A stretch of 11,089 bases of DNA, taken from positions 1-11,089 of the forward strand of contig JAABSK010000014.1 in the NCBI GenBank assembly GCA_011390435.1, in the 5' to 3' direction. The number at the start of each line of letters is the position of its first letter. Position 1 is the stretch's first letter. This DNA comes from Desulfobacteraceae bacterium (lineage in GTDB: Bacteria > Desulfobacterota > Desulfobacteria > Desulfobacterales > Desulfobacteraceae). The notes under the pieces are model-generated. The model was not told where the DNA came from. It made no database searches and saw only the letters and a list, made by a program, of their open reading frames with translations. Shown here piece after piece: positions 1-7,061 of the stretch. A program made the position numbers and the translations under genes.

Positions 1-311
1 ATCCTCTCCTCTACCGATTCCTTCTTTCACCAGTCCTCGCTTTTTGATTATTACCGAAAATACCAAATCTGGTAAAGATAAATTTTTTACCCTCAGATTA
101 AAAATTCAATTATATAGCCAAAATCAAAATCAGATTTTCTAAGTTCACATTCAAGCATATTGGAGAAAAAGTTGAGCGATAACCATGCCGATGGAGTGCA
201 GACTTTGTCTATTAGGCCTGCCCCAAAATCTGGAAATCAAAACTTAAGGCTATGATTAAAATCTGTGGTTTTAATGGAGAAGGAGGGGGATTGACATTGG
301 GCACAGAAATG
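1..311. other. AT-rich intergenic region, no gene seen
   Basis: This stretch is clearly richer in A and T than the coding DNA to its right. No reading frame on either strand is longer than about 20 codons with a credible ribosome site. It contains small imperfect repeats, such as a 5-bp inverted repeat with a 4-nt loop at 61-74 (TACCA-AATC-TGGTA) and a similar CCAAAATCTGG at 221-232. A purine-rich AAGGAGG lies at 280-286, but it leads only into a TTG-started run of 18 codons that overlaps the tRNA terminator. I see no tRNA-end direct repeat that would mark an attachment site, although its partner could lie outside the window. Confidence 0.6.
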
Positions 312-344
312 AAAAAAGCACTTACAGAATTTTCCGTAAGCGCT
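312..344 (-). terminator. Intrinsic terminator of the tRNA-Val gene
   Basis: Read on the minus strand, just past the tRNA 3' end, a 9-bp stem (arms 336-344 and 317-325) closes a 10-nt loop and runs straight into six T residues (312-317). One pair is G-U in the minus-strand RNA but A/C mismatched on the plus strand, so the hairpin fits best for transcription from the tRNA. A run of T also follows on the plus-strand side (348-353), so weak bidirectional action is possible. The stem begins about 10 nt after the CCA end. Confidence 0.75.
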
Positions 345-354
345 TAATTTTTTA

Positions 355-430
355 TGGTAGGCACGAGCGGACTTGAACCGCTGACTTCTACCGTGTCGAG
401 GTAGCACTCTACCAACTGAGTTACGCGCCT
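355..430 (-). tRNA. tRNA-Val, anticodon GAC
   Basis: The 76-nt minus-strand sequence folds as a complete tRNA. It has a 7-bp acceptor stem with one G-U pair, a 4-bp D stem (ACTC/GAGT), a 5-bp anticodon stem (CTACC/GGTAG), a 5-nt variable loop, a 5-bp T stem (AGCGG/CCGCT) with loop TTCAAGT, discriminator A and an encoded CCA end. The anticodon is GAC (plus-strand bases 395-397), which reads valine codons GUC and GUU. The odd point is the anticodon loop TCGACAC: the base before the anticodon (position 33, plus-strand 398) is C where nearly all tRNAs have U. All stems are intact, so it looks functional rather than a pseudogene. It has its own promoter and terminator and lies downstream of the htpG gene cluster on the same strand. 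Confidence 0.95.
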
Positions 431-443
431 GAATCGATACCGA

Positions 444-472
444 CTATTACCAGAAGCCCTGGATCATGTCAA
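444..472 (-). promoter_or_regulatory. Sigma70-type promoter for tRNA-Val
   Basis: On the minus strand a perfect -35 box TTGACA (467-472) is followed after exactly 17 bp by TAATAG (444-449), preceded by TGG as in an extended -10 element. The -10 box itself matches the consensus only partly. Transcription would start about 6 nt before the mature tRNA 5' end at 430, a short leader typical of tRNA genes. Confidence 0.6.
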
Positions 473-501
473 GAAAAACAATGGCGCAGGCGCCAGGGCT
501 T
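454..501. repeat. 9-bp perfect inverted repeat over the tRNA promoter
   Basis: AAGCCCTGG at 454-462 is the exact reverse complement of CCAGGGCTT at 493-501, with 30 nt between them. One arm lies inside the -35/-10 spacer of the tRNA promoter and the other overlaps the upstream arm of the small terminator hairpin, so in a read-through RNA the two foldings compete. Confidence 0.5.
471..495 (-). terminator. Possible weak intrinsic terminator after the FlgT-like gene
   Basis: Sixteen bases after the stop codon of the FlgT-like gene, the minus strand forms a 5-bp GC-rich stem (TGGCG / CGCCA) with loop CCTG, followed by the T-rich run TTGTTTTTCTT. The stem is short, so termination may be partial. 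Its T-rich tail abuts the -35 box of the tRNA promoter. Confidence 0.45.
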
Positions 502-511
502 TGTGTTATTT

Positions 512-1756
512 TCAATCCATGCCCGCAGAATCTGCAGCAGATCCATCTATCCGGGAAGGCTCCCCTTTTCCGATAAACCGGACACTGACCTGATCCGCTG
601 TCACTTCCAGGATTTCCAGGCCAAAACTGTCAAAGGTTTTGAGCATGATATCATCAACAAACTGCGACGGCGGGCCTTTATAGAACAGTTCCATCACCGC
701 GGAATTGGTTCCCACCTCTTTGGGCTGCATGTTTTCAATCCCCGGCATCTGCCTGAGCTGTTTTTTTACAGCGATGAACCGGCTTAAAAAATCATCACCC
801 TCCAGCCGGAAGTCAAAGGAGTGCTCTTTTCTCAGATTTGCCTGCCAGAATCCGTCGATTTTTGCCATCAGATCCTGTGCTGACAACGCTGCAGCCTTGA
901 CAAGGGCCTGCTGGTTTCCCTGAAGGCTGTCCTGATGTTTGACCACCGCCTGCATGTGTGACACAAAAACCTTTTCACCGGATTCAAGATGATATCCATC
1001 CAGGTTGATCCCGGCATGAAAGGTCTTTTCTTCACCCATCCGGTTGATGGCTTCCACAGATTCAGCTTTTCCAAATACCAGAATGTCCGCCTTCAGTTCG
1101 CGCCCCAGCTTAATGGCGGCAGCATCATCGTAGATGGTATCAAAGGTGATGTTGTACGATTCAGGAACCGGCCGCTGCCCCCCTTTCCGGCCTGCGAACA
1201 CAAACTGTGCCTGGCGCAGGTTCTCAACAATCGTTTTTTCAGCAACAGATTCATAGGGAATGGGATTCTGCCCCCACCAGTATCTGGGCAGAAGATCTGA
1301 AGGGGTTTTTTCTGCAATCAATAAAACAATCGACGGCCGGTTTCGCTCTTTACTGAGAATTCTGGCAGCGATCATGTTTTTTTCAAGCAGCGCCATATCC
1401 ACCCTGGATTCAACTCCCACACGATAATACCCATTGTTCTCAATCTCGCCCAGAACACGATAGGTAACAATATAGTCATTGGTACGGGGCAATATCCGGT
1501 CATAGAAAAAATCCAGGTTCGCCGCCAGCACCGGGCCGGATACCAGCTGGGAAAAGGCATTCTGAAGGGCAACATCCAACGCATCAGAGATGGCGGTCTG
1601 CTTGGCCTGCTGGATGTTCTGGTTCGCAACCTTTTTTTGGCCCATTGTCACACGCATCTGCCCTTCTGAAGGATCTGCAGCAAACACGGCCGTTCCCATG
1701 CCGGTCAGAACGGTGAGCACAGCCATCAGTCCTGCAGCAATCAATTTTTTCAACAT
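512..1756 (-). CDS. Exported FlgT-like protein of unknown role
   Basis: This 414-residue protein starts with a clear Sec signal peptide: MLKK, a hydrophobic stretch to about residue 24, and an AFA-A cleavage site near residue 27. Cleavage leaves a periplasmic protein, not a lipoprotein. Residues about 36-125 resemble the N-terminal domain of the flagellar assembly protein FlgT: a helix rich in Ala and Gln, then alternating strands ending in VGVESRVD. Residues about 140-305 look like the TolB-N/LpoB-type fold of the FlgT middle domain, including LGRELKADILVFGKAE. Residues about 315-400 form a third small alpha/beta domain. FlgT in Vibrio belongs to the flagellar basal-body H ring, but no flagellar gene is near here, so that role cannot be assumed. 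The ribosome site AAAGG lies about 8-9 nt before the ATG. The gene begins 3 bp after the polyprenyl synthase and is the last of the four-gene unit. Family assignment is from recognition by eye. Confidence 0.8.
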   Translation of the reverse strand: MLKKLIAAGLMAVLTVLTGMGTAVFAADPSEGQMRVTMGQKKVANQNIQQAKQTAISDALDVALQNAFSQLVSGPVLAANLDFFYDRILPRTNDYIVTYRVLGEIENNGYYRVGVESRVDMALLEKNMIAARILSKERNRPSIVLLIAEKTPSDLLPRYWWGQNPIPYESVAEKTIVENLRQAQFVFAGRKGGQRPVPESYNITFDTIYDDAAAIKLGRELKADILVFGKAESVEAINRMGEEKTFHAGINLDGYHLESGEKVFVSHMQAVVKHQDSLQGNQQALVKAAALSAQDLMAKIDGFWQANLRKEHSFDFRLEGDDFLSRFIAVKKQLRQMPGIENMQPKEVGTNSAVMELFYKGPPSQFVDDIMLKTFDSFGLEILEVTADQVSVRFIGKGEPSRIDGSAADSAGMD

Positions 1757-1759
1757 TTT

Positions 1760-2743
1760 TTACACCTTTCTTTCAATGGAATAGTCTGCAATTCTTTCCA
1801 GAAGCGTCCGGGAAGGAGACGCTTCAAATTCAGCCAGACAAGCTTTGGCGTCTGCCACATGTTTTTGGGCCAGATCAATGGTAAACGAAATTCCCTGGCA
1901 GGCATAGAGTTTTTCTTTTAATGCTTCAAACCGGTGCGGATCGAATTCAGGCGAAGCAATGACCGCTTCCATCCATTTCCGGTCAGTGTCAGATGCGTTG
2001 GCAAGACTGTGAATCAAGGGCAGGGTAAGCTTGCCTTCCCGTATATCCGCACCAGGGTTTTTCCCCAGCTGCGCTGCTGTTGCCGTATAATCCAGAAGGT
2101 CGTCCGCCATCTGGAACGCCATGCCGATATGATACCCATATGTGGAAAGGGAATGCCTGGCAGATGCCGGTGCATTGGCCAGGATCGCTCCGCTCTTGCA
2201 GGCCCCCTGGATTAAAACCGCTGTCTTTTTTTCAATCACTGCAAAATATTCAGCTTCTGTCAGGTCCAGCCGGCCTTTCTTGTTCATCTGGTCAATTTCG
2301 CCCTGGGACATCTCCTGGGTGATCCTGGCAATCACCTGGATAATTTCAGGAGACCGGGTCCTGGCAGCAATGTTCAGGGCCCGTGCCAGGAGAAAATCAC
2401 CGGTGAGCACCACTTGCGGAGCTGACCATTTGGTGTGGGCCGCTTTTTTCCCCCGCCGGACATCTGCTGCGTCCACCACGTCATCGTGAAGAAGGGTGGC
2501 GGCATGGAGATACTCAAAAATAGTGGAAAATTCAATCTCAAAGCCCTGGTCGTATCCGCAGAGTCGTGCGCTGTGGATCATCAGCAGCGGCCGGAGCCGT
2601 TTGCCTCCGCTGAACAGCAGATGAGAGGCGATGTCCCTGACCAGATCAAGATTGGGGACCAGATTTTTTTCAAGTGCCGCCTCGATCTTTTCAAGATCCG
2701 GCGCCACCTGTTCAAGAATTTTATGTTTCAGGCCTGATGTCAT
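1760..2743 (-). CDS. ispB: Long-chain polyprenyl diphosphate synthase (IspB-like)
   Basis: The 327-residue protein is a trans-polyprenyl synthase that extends an allylic diphosphate with isopentenyl diphosphate. Visible motifs are GGKRLRP (residues 46-52), the first aspartate-rich motif DDVVD (87-91) followed by RRG (96-98), and the second aspartate-rich motif in FQMADDLLDYT (210-220) followed by GKNPGADIREGK. The residue five places before DDVVD is Ala82, a small side chain, which in this family leaves the product pocket open and goes with long products (C30-C50). The likely role is making the side chain of menaquinone, at or near the membrane. It starts with an ATGA overlap with rimO and has a GGGGAG ribosome site 5 nt upstream, inside rimO. 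The exact chain length cannot be read from sequence, so a shorter-chain geranylgeranyl or farnesyl synthase remains possible, and the symbol is tentative. Confidence 0.9.
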   Translation of the reverse strand: MTSGLKHKILEQVAPDLEKIEAALEKNLVPNLDLVRDIASHLLFSGGKRLRPLLMIHSARLCGYDQGFEIEFSTIFEYLHAATLLHDDVVDAADVRRGKKAAHTKWSAPQVVLTGDFLLARALNIAARTRSPEIIQVIARITQEMSQGEIDQMNKKGRLDLTEAEYFAVIEKKTAVLIQGACKSGAILANAPASARHSLSTYGYHIGMAFQMADDLLDYTATAAQLGKNPGADIREGKLTLPLIHSLANASDTDRKWMEAVIASPEFDPHRFEALKEKLYACQGISFTIDLAQKHVADAKACLAEFEASPSRTLLERIADYSIERKV

Positions 2744-4068
2744 GCAATCTCCCCGGCAATATCATATTCATAGGCATCGGTTATTCTTACCTTAACAGCC
2801 GTGTTGATTTCAAGGCTGTCAGCATAAATAAATGTCACACCATCCACTTCCGGTGCCTGGAACATGGTGCGGCCGAGATATACCCCTGGTTCCGGGTTTT
2901 CTTCCACCAGAACAGGATAAACCTTTCCCACGTGGCTTTGATTGATGGTTTCAGATATTCTGGCCTGGGCTGCCATCAAAAGGTCATGGCGCTGCGCTGC
3001 AACATCTTCCGGCACATGGCCTTTCAGGTGATGGGAAGGCAGATCGTCTGAATCTGAATAAACAAACACCCCGAGGTGATCAAAACGCACGGTTTGAACC
3101 AGGTGCATCAGGGCGTCAAAATCCGCTGGTGTTTCACCGGGAAACCCCACAATCACAGTGGTACGAAGGGCTGCTGAAGGATCATGGCGCCGGATGGTCT
3201 CAAACAGCCGGATCAGGTCGGCATTGGTATAGGGCCGCCCCATCTTTTTCAGCAGGGGTGTTGACGCATGCTGGATCGGTACATCGTAATAGGAACAGAT
3301 ATTGCTGCGGCTGGCAGCGGTCTGAATCATTTCCAGTGTCAGTGTCCGGGGATGGGTATATAAAAACCGTATCCAGGCATCGCTGCTTTCAAGGGTTTGG
3401 GACAGTGCGGACAGGACCTGGTCAAACCCGGTGCCATCTTTCAGATCCTGGCCATAGTCTGTTGTATTTTCCGCAGTCAGAATGATTTCCCGCACCCCCT
3501 GGGAAACCAGCTGTTCGCTCTCTTTGCAGATATCTTCCAGCGGCCGGGACCGCTGCGTGCCCCGGAGGGTGGGAATAATGCAGTAGGTACACTTCCGGTT
3601 ACAGCCTTCAGACACCTTGACAAAGGCAAAGGGCGCCCCGGAAAGGACCCGTTTTTCATCCAGGTTCTGAAACCTTCGTTCACCAGGATCCGGAAAAAGA
3701 ACCAACGGCTGACCCAGCCGGTTTTCCACCGCTTCCACAATCCGGTCGCAGGCACCGGTTCCCAGAAAGGCATCCACCTCCGGAAGGGTGGACACCAGAT
3801 CCGGATCATCCTTATACCGCTGGGCAAGGCACCCGGTGGCGATCAACCGCTCACAGGCACCGGTTTTCTTGAATTCAGCCATTTCCAGGATCACATCCAC
3901 AGCCTCATCAGAGGCTGTGGAGATAAATCCGCAGGTATTGACGATGATCACCCGGGCAGATGACGGATCATCCGTAATGCTGTGGCCGGCAGCCACCAGC
4001 TTTCCCAGCATGATCTCAGAATCCACCTGGTTTCGTGAACAGCCAAGGCTTTCAAGATAAATCATCAT
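2740..4068 (-). CDS. rimO: Ribosomal protein S12 methylthiotransferase RimO
   Basis: RimO is a radical SAM enzyme with two 4Fe-4S clusters that adds a methylthio group to an aspartate of ribosomal protein S12. The 442-residue protein has the N-terminal UPF0004 domain with cluster cysteines C10 ([12 protein letters not shown]), C46 (NTCGF) and C80 (ATGC). The radical SAM motif is CNRKCTYC (C156, C160, C163), followed by the family pattern [18 protein letters not shown]-binding domain occupies about residues 375-440. Length equals that of E. coli RimO. The segment normally QDTxxYG reads AENTTDYG (residues 199-206), a Q-to-E and D-to-N change. Two ATG codons are adjacent at the start (4066-4068 and 4063-4065). 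Neither has a nearby Shine-Dalgarno sequence, so translation probably depends on coupling with htpG, whose stop codon overlaps. The related MiaB/MtaB tRNA methylthiotransferases are less likely given the S12-type motifs. Confidence 0.92.
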   Translation of the reverse strand: MMIYLESLGCSRNQVDSEIMLGKLVAAGHSITDDPSSARVIIVNTCGFISTASDEAVDVILEMAEFKKTGACERLIATGCLAQRYKDDPDLVSTLPEVDAFLGTGACDRIVEAVENRLGQPLVLFPDPGERRFQNLDEKRVLSGAPFAFVKVSEGCNRKCTYCIIPTLRGTQRSRPLEDICKESEQLVSQGVREIILTAENTTDYGQDLKDGTGFDQVLSALSQTLESSDAWIRFLYTHPRTLTLEMIQTAASRSNICSYYDVPIQHASTPLLKKMGRPYTNADLIRLFETIRRHDPSAALRTTVIVGFPGETPADFDALMHLVQTVRFDHLGVFVYSDSDDLPSHHLKGHVPEDVAAQRHDLLMAAQARISETINQSHVGKVYPVLVEENPEPGVYLGRTMFQAPEVDGVTFIYADSLEINTAVKVRITDAYEYDIAGEIA

Positions 4069-5987
4069 ATGGACTTGGCCATCAGATCCCCCAGTTGTTT
4101 GGAAAATCGTGACGGATTCTCCAGCTTGCCGCCTTCAGAGATCACGGCAATGTCAAACAAAAGATCACTGTAGTCTTTGAGGACCGGATTGGTGGTATCT
4201 TCCTCAAAGATGGTTTTGAGCTTTCCCATCAGGGGGTGATTGACATTGACTTCCATGACCCGCTTCTGGTCTGGTGTTTTCTGGCCGGAGGCCTTGAGGA
4301 TTTTTTCCATGTAGGCGCTCATGCCCCAGTCATCACCGGACAGACAGGATACAGAATCTTTCAGACGCCTGGAGATCACCACATCCTTGACCTTTTCTTC
4401 CAGCTTGCCCTTGAGAAACGAAAGCAGCGCAGAATATTCATTCTTTTTCTCATCATCTTCCTTCTCAAGGTCCAGATCCCCTTTTTCCGCGCTTTTGAGT
4501 TTCTTTTCCTTGTATTCGTGCAGGGACTGCGTCACCCATTCATCAATGGGGTCCACCATGAGAAGCACCTCATAGTCCTTTTCTTTCAAGGATTCGAGCA
4601 GCGGTGAATTCATCAGGGATGTCAGATTTTCACCGGTCAGGTAATAGATCTCCTTCTGCCCTTCTTTCATGTTCTCGATATACTGATCCAGGCTGATGTA
4701 TTTGCCGTCAGACTTGGTGGTTTTGTACCGGAGCAGGGCTGCCAGGCGGTCCTTGTTCTCAAAGTCCGTTGGGATTCCGGCCTTGAGGGCCTGGCCAAAC
4801 TCTACATAAAATTCTTCATATTTTTCTTTTTCCATCTCTTCAAGCACACTGAAGATCTGTTTTACCAGATTTTTCCGGATATTTCTGACCAGCCGGTCCT
4901 CCTGAAGAATCTCGCGGCTCACGTTCAGGTTCAGGTCTGGTGCGTCCACGACTCCCTGAATAAAACCCAGGTATTCAGGCAGCAGCTCTTTGCAGTCATC
5001 CATGATGAACACCCGCTTGCAGTAGAGCTGCATGCCGTGCTTGCGCTCCGGACGGAACAGGTCCAGGGGCGCCTTGGACGGCAGGTACATCAGAACATCA
5101 TACTCGGTAACACCTTCAAATCGTTTGTGAATCACTTCAAGCGGCTTGTCCCAGTTGTGACTGATATGGCGGTAAAACTCCTCGTGCTCCTCCTGGCTGA
5201 CATCTTCTCTGGGTTTGGACCAGATGGCTTTGCGCGAATTGAGGGTCTCATCCTTTCTGACTTTCCGGTAGGTATCGCCAATGGGCTTGCCCTCTGAATC
5301 CTTGATGACCTCGTTGTCAGGAATGGGCTCGCTTTTTTCCATGTTCATGATCACCGGATAGGTCACAAAATCCGAATGCTTTTTCACAATTCCCTGAATG
5401 GTGTACTGATCGGTGAAATCCTGATCCCCTTCTTCCGGTTCTTTAAGAAACAGGGTAATGGTGGTGCCGCGCTCTTTTTTCTCGATCTCTTCAATGGTGT
5501 AGGACCCCTTGCCATCGGATTCCCAGCGCACGCCCTGTGTTTCTCCTGCAGCACGGGTATCCAGTCGCACCGTGTCTGCCACGATAAAGGATGAATAAAA
5601 CCCCACGCCAAACTGGCCGATCAGTTCCGGAGACAGCGTGTTTTCCTTTTTGGATTTTTCAAGGGCTTTCATAAACGCTGCGGTTCCAGACTGGGCAATG
5701 GTGCCGATGTTGTCATTGACCTCGTCAAAAGTCATGCCGATGCCATTGTCGGAAATCTGAAAGGTTCTGGCATCAGGGTCAAGACTCAGGCGGATATGGT
5801 AATCATTGTCATCGGCAAACAGTTCCGGCTGGGTCTGCTCTTTGAATCTTGCCTTGTCAATGGCGTCAGAGGCGTTTGAAATCAGCTCCCGCACAAAAAT
5901 CTCTCTGTTGGAATACAGCGAATTGATGATCAGGTGCAGAAGCTGCTGCACCTCGGTTTTGAATTTACGTGTCTTTTTGGCTCCCAT
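4065..5987 (-). CDS. htpG: Chaperone HtpG (bacterial Hsp90)
   Basis: HtpG is the cytosolic ATP-dependent Hsp90 chaperone, a dimer that remodels client proteins. The N-terminal GHKL ATPase domain shows [13 protein letters not shown] (E34 and N38 in the usual catalytic and Mg positions), DNGIGM (80-85) and GQFGVGF (124-130). The middle domain contains NVSREILQ. The C-terminal dimerisation domain is complete, giving about 640 residues, normal for the family. I chose the ATG at 5985-5987 because AGGAG (5993-5997) lies 5 nt before it. A GTG two codons earlier (5991-5993) overlaps that ribosome site and is an unlikely start. The lysine/glutamate-rich stretch near residues 490-525 is the charged region common in HtpG. 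It heads the unit htpG-rimO-polyprenyl synthase-FlgT-like and is preceded by a sigma32-like promoter, in line with heat-shock control. Confidence 0.97.
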   Translation of the reverse strand: MGAKKTRKFKTEVQQLLHLIINSLYSNREIFVRELISNASDAIDKARFKEQTQPELFADDNDYHIRLSLDPDARTFQISDNGIGMTFDEVNDNIGTIAQSGTAAFMKALEKSKKENTLSPELIGQFGVGFYSSFIVADTVRLDTRAAGETQGVRWESDGKGSYTIEEIEKKERGTTITLFLKEPEEGDQDFTDQYTIQGIVKKHSDFVTYPVIMNMEKSEPIPDNEVIKDSEGKPIGDTYRKVRKDETLNSRKAIWSKPREDVSQEEHEEFYRHISHNWDKPLEVIHKRFEGVTEYDVLMYLPSKAPLDLFRPERKHGMQLYCKRVFIMDDCKELLPEYLGFIQGVVDAPDLNLNVSREILQEDRLVRNIRKNLVKQIFSVLEEMEKEKYEEFYVEFGQALKAGIPTDFENKDRLAALLRYKTTKSDGKYISLDQYIENMKEGQKEIYYLTGENLTSLMNSPLLESLKEKDYEVLLMVDPIDEWVTQSLHEYKEKKLKSAEKGDLDLEKEDDEKKNEYSALLSFLKGKLEEKVKDVVISRRLKDSVSCLSGDDWGMSAYMEKILKASGQKTPDQKRVMEVNVNHPLMGKLKTIFEEDTTNPVLKDYSDLLFDIAVISEGGKLENPSRFSKQLGDLMAKSI

Positions 5988-6045
5988 TTTCACTCCTGTT
6001 TCAAATAATAATGATTTACAATTGTCGTTAAAAAATTTTTAATTA

Positions 6046-6076
6046 ATAATTGGTGCAAAAATGAAAATGTCAAGCC
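6046..6076 (-). promoter_or_regulatory. Candidate sigma32-like promoter of htpG
   Basis: On the minus strand GGCTTGACA (6068-6076) is followed, 13 nt after CTTGAC, by CACCAATTAT (6046-6055). This resembles the heat-shock consensus CTTGAA-N13-17-CCCCATnT, with mismatches. The same TTGACA could serve sigma70, but I see no good TATAAT at 16-18 bp. A start near 6040 would give an untranslated leader of about 50 nt. No CIRCE element is present. Confidence 0.4.
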
Positions 6077-6101
6077 ATGGTGGAGCGTGAAAAACAACAT
6101 A

Positions 6102-6130
6102 TTGAAATTTATAGCAATACCTGTTATTAA
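6102..6130 (+). promoter_or_regulatory. Sigma70-type promoter for the radical SAM-tkt run
   Basis: TTGAAA (6102-6107), a 17-bp spacer and TATTAA (6125-6130), preceded by TGT as in an extended -10 element, lie 29 bp before the ATG at 6160. This promoter is divergent from the htpG promoter, about 26 bp away between the two -35 boxes. Confidence 0.5.
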
Positions 6131-6159
6131 AGAGATTTTAAAATTTAAGGAAAATTCCA

Positions 6160-7029
6160 ATGCATTATGAAGGTATGATCATACGACCGCCCAGCGAGGC
6201 TGATTCGATCCTGCTGCAGGTGACGCTGGGCTGCTCCCATAATAAATGTACGTTTTGCGGTACTTTCAGGGAAAAGCGCTTTAACATCAAAAAAGATGAC
6301 GTCATTTTTGAGGATATCGAATTTGCGCGCCAGCATTGCCGGCGCCAGAACCGCTTGTTCCTCTGTGACGGAGACGCACTGATCGTCCCCCAGAAACGGC
6401 TGGTCAAAATTCTTGAGCGCATCAGAAACCGTCTTCCCTGGGTGGAACGGGTGGGGTTGTATGCCAACACCAAAGGCATCAGCATGAAAACCGACGAGCA
6501 GCTCAAAGAGCTGTATGACCTGGGAGTCAAAATTGCCTATATGGGCCTTGAATCCGGGGATGATACAGTACTCAAGCAGGTCCGCAAAGGCGCGACCGCA
6601 GAAAAAATGATCACCATGGGCAGACGGGTGAAAGCGTCAGGCATCAAGCTGTCTGTCACCGTTCTTGTCGGGCTGGCCGGAAAGGAACGATCCAGGATGC
6701 ATGCCGAAGAAACCGGCAGGGTGCTGACGGCCATGGATCCGGATTATGTCGGAGCCCTGAGCCTGATGCTGGTACCGGGAACCGAACTTCATGCCCAGCA
6801 TGCCGCAGGCGAATTTTATCTGCTCAATGCTGAAGAAATGCTCAGGGAACTGGGGATCATGATCGCGTCCACCCACCTTTCCAACGGTCTTTTTCACGCC
6901 AACCACGCATCCAACTACCTGCCCATCCGGGCAAAACTGCCCCAGGACAAGGAAAAGACATTGAAACTGATATCACAGGCCCTTGACGGAAGCCTGGCGT
7001 TGAAACCCGAATACATGAGAGCGCTTTAA
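6160..7029 (+). CDS. Stand-alone radical SAM protein, CX4CX2C type
   Basis: The 289-residue protein is a radical SAM enzyme without an added B12 or TRAM domain. The cluster motif is GCSHNKCTFCG with cysteines C25, C30 and C33, so the spacing is CX4CX2C rather than the standard CX3CX2C. The following aromatic TF and glycine are as usual. The LESGDDTVLKQVRKG stretch (about residues 148-162) fits the strand and helix that bind SAM in the HemN/Elp3-like group. LVGLAGKE and LVPGTEL further on are also typical of this group. The substrate cannot be told from sequence. AAGGA lies 8 nt before the ATG. The gene ends 32 bp before transketolase without a terminator, so the two are probably cotranscribed, although no functional link is evident. 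Confidence 0.88.
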   Translation: MHYEGMIIRPPSEADSILLQVTLGCSHNKCTFCGTFREKRFNIKKDDVIFEDIEFARQHCRRQNRLFLCDGDALIVPQKRLVKILERIRNRLPWVERVGLYANTKGISMKTDEQLKELYDLGVKIAYMGLESGDDTVLKQVRKGATAEKMITMGRRVKASGIKLSVTVLVGLAGKERSRMHAEETGRVLTAMDPDYVGALSLMLVPGTELHAQHAAGEFYLLNAEEMLRELGIMIASTHLSNGLFHANHASNYLPIRAKLPQDKEKTLKLISQALDGSLALKPEYMRAL

Positions 7030-7061
7030 CACATAATTGAATCACACAGGAGATCTATACA

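Noticed and set aside
184..246. Plus-strand ATG frame of 20 codons in the left intergenic region
   Set aside because: It has no ribosome site, no recognisable similarity and a length expected by chance.
291..347. TTG-started 18-codon frame with AAGGAGG upstream (280-286), containing MKKALTEFSVSA
   Set aside because: It overlaps the tRNA terminator hairpin, the spacing to TTG is only 4 nt, and the purine run is likely chance in AT-rich DNA.
3397..3963. 188-codon plus-strand open frame opposite rimO
   Set aside because: It lies fully inside rimO on the other strand, whose motifs are intact, and it shows no family signal of its own.
5994..6159. CIRCE element for HrcA control of htpG
   Set aside because: No TTAGCACTC/GAGTGCTAA inverted repeat is present in the divergent intergenic region.
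6985..7050. Possible separate promoter for tkt (TTGAAA near 7000)
   Set aside because: There is no -10 box at an acceptable distance. The only AT-rich candidate is about 26 bp away.
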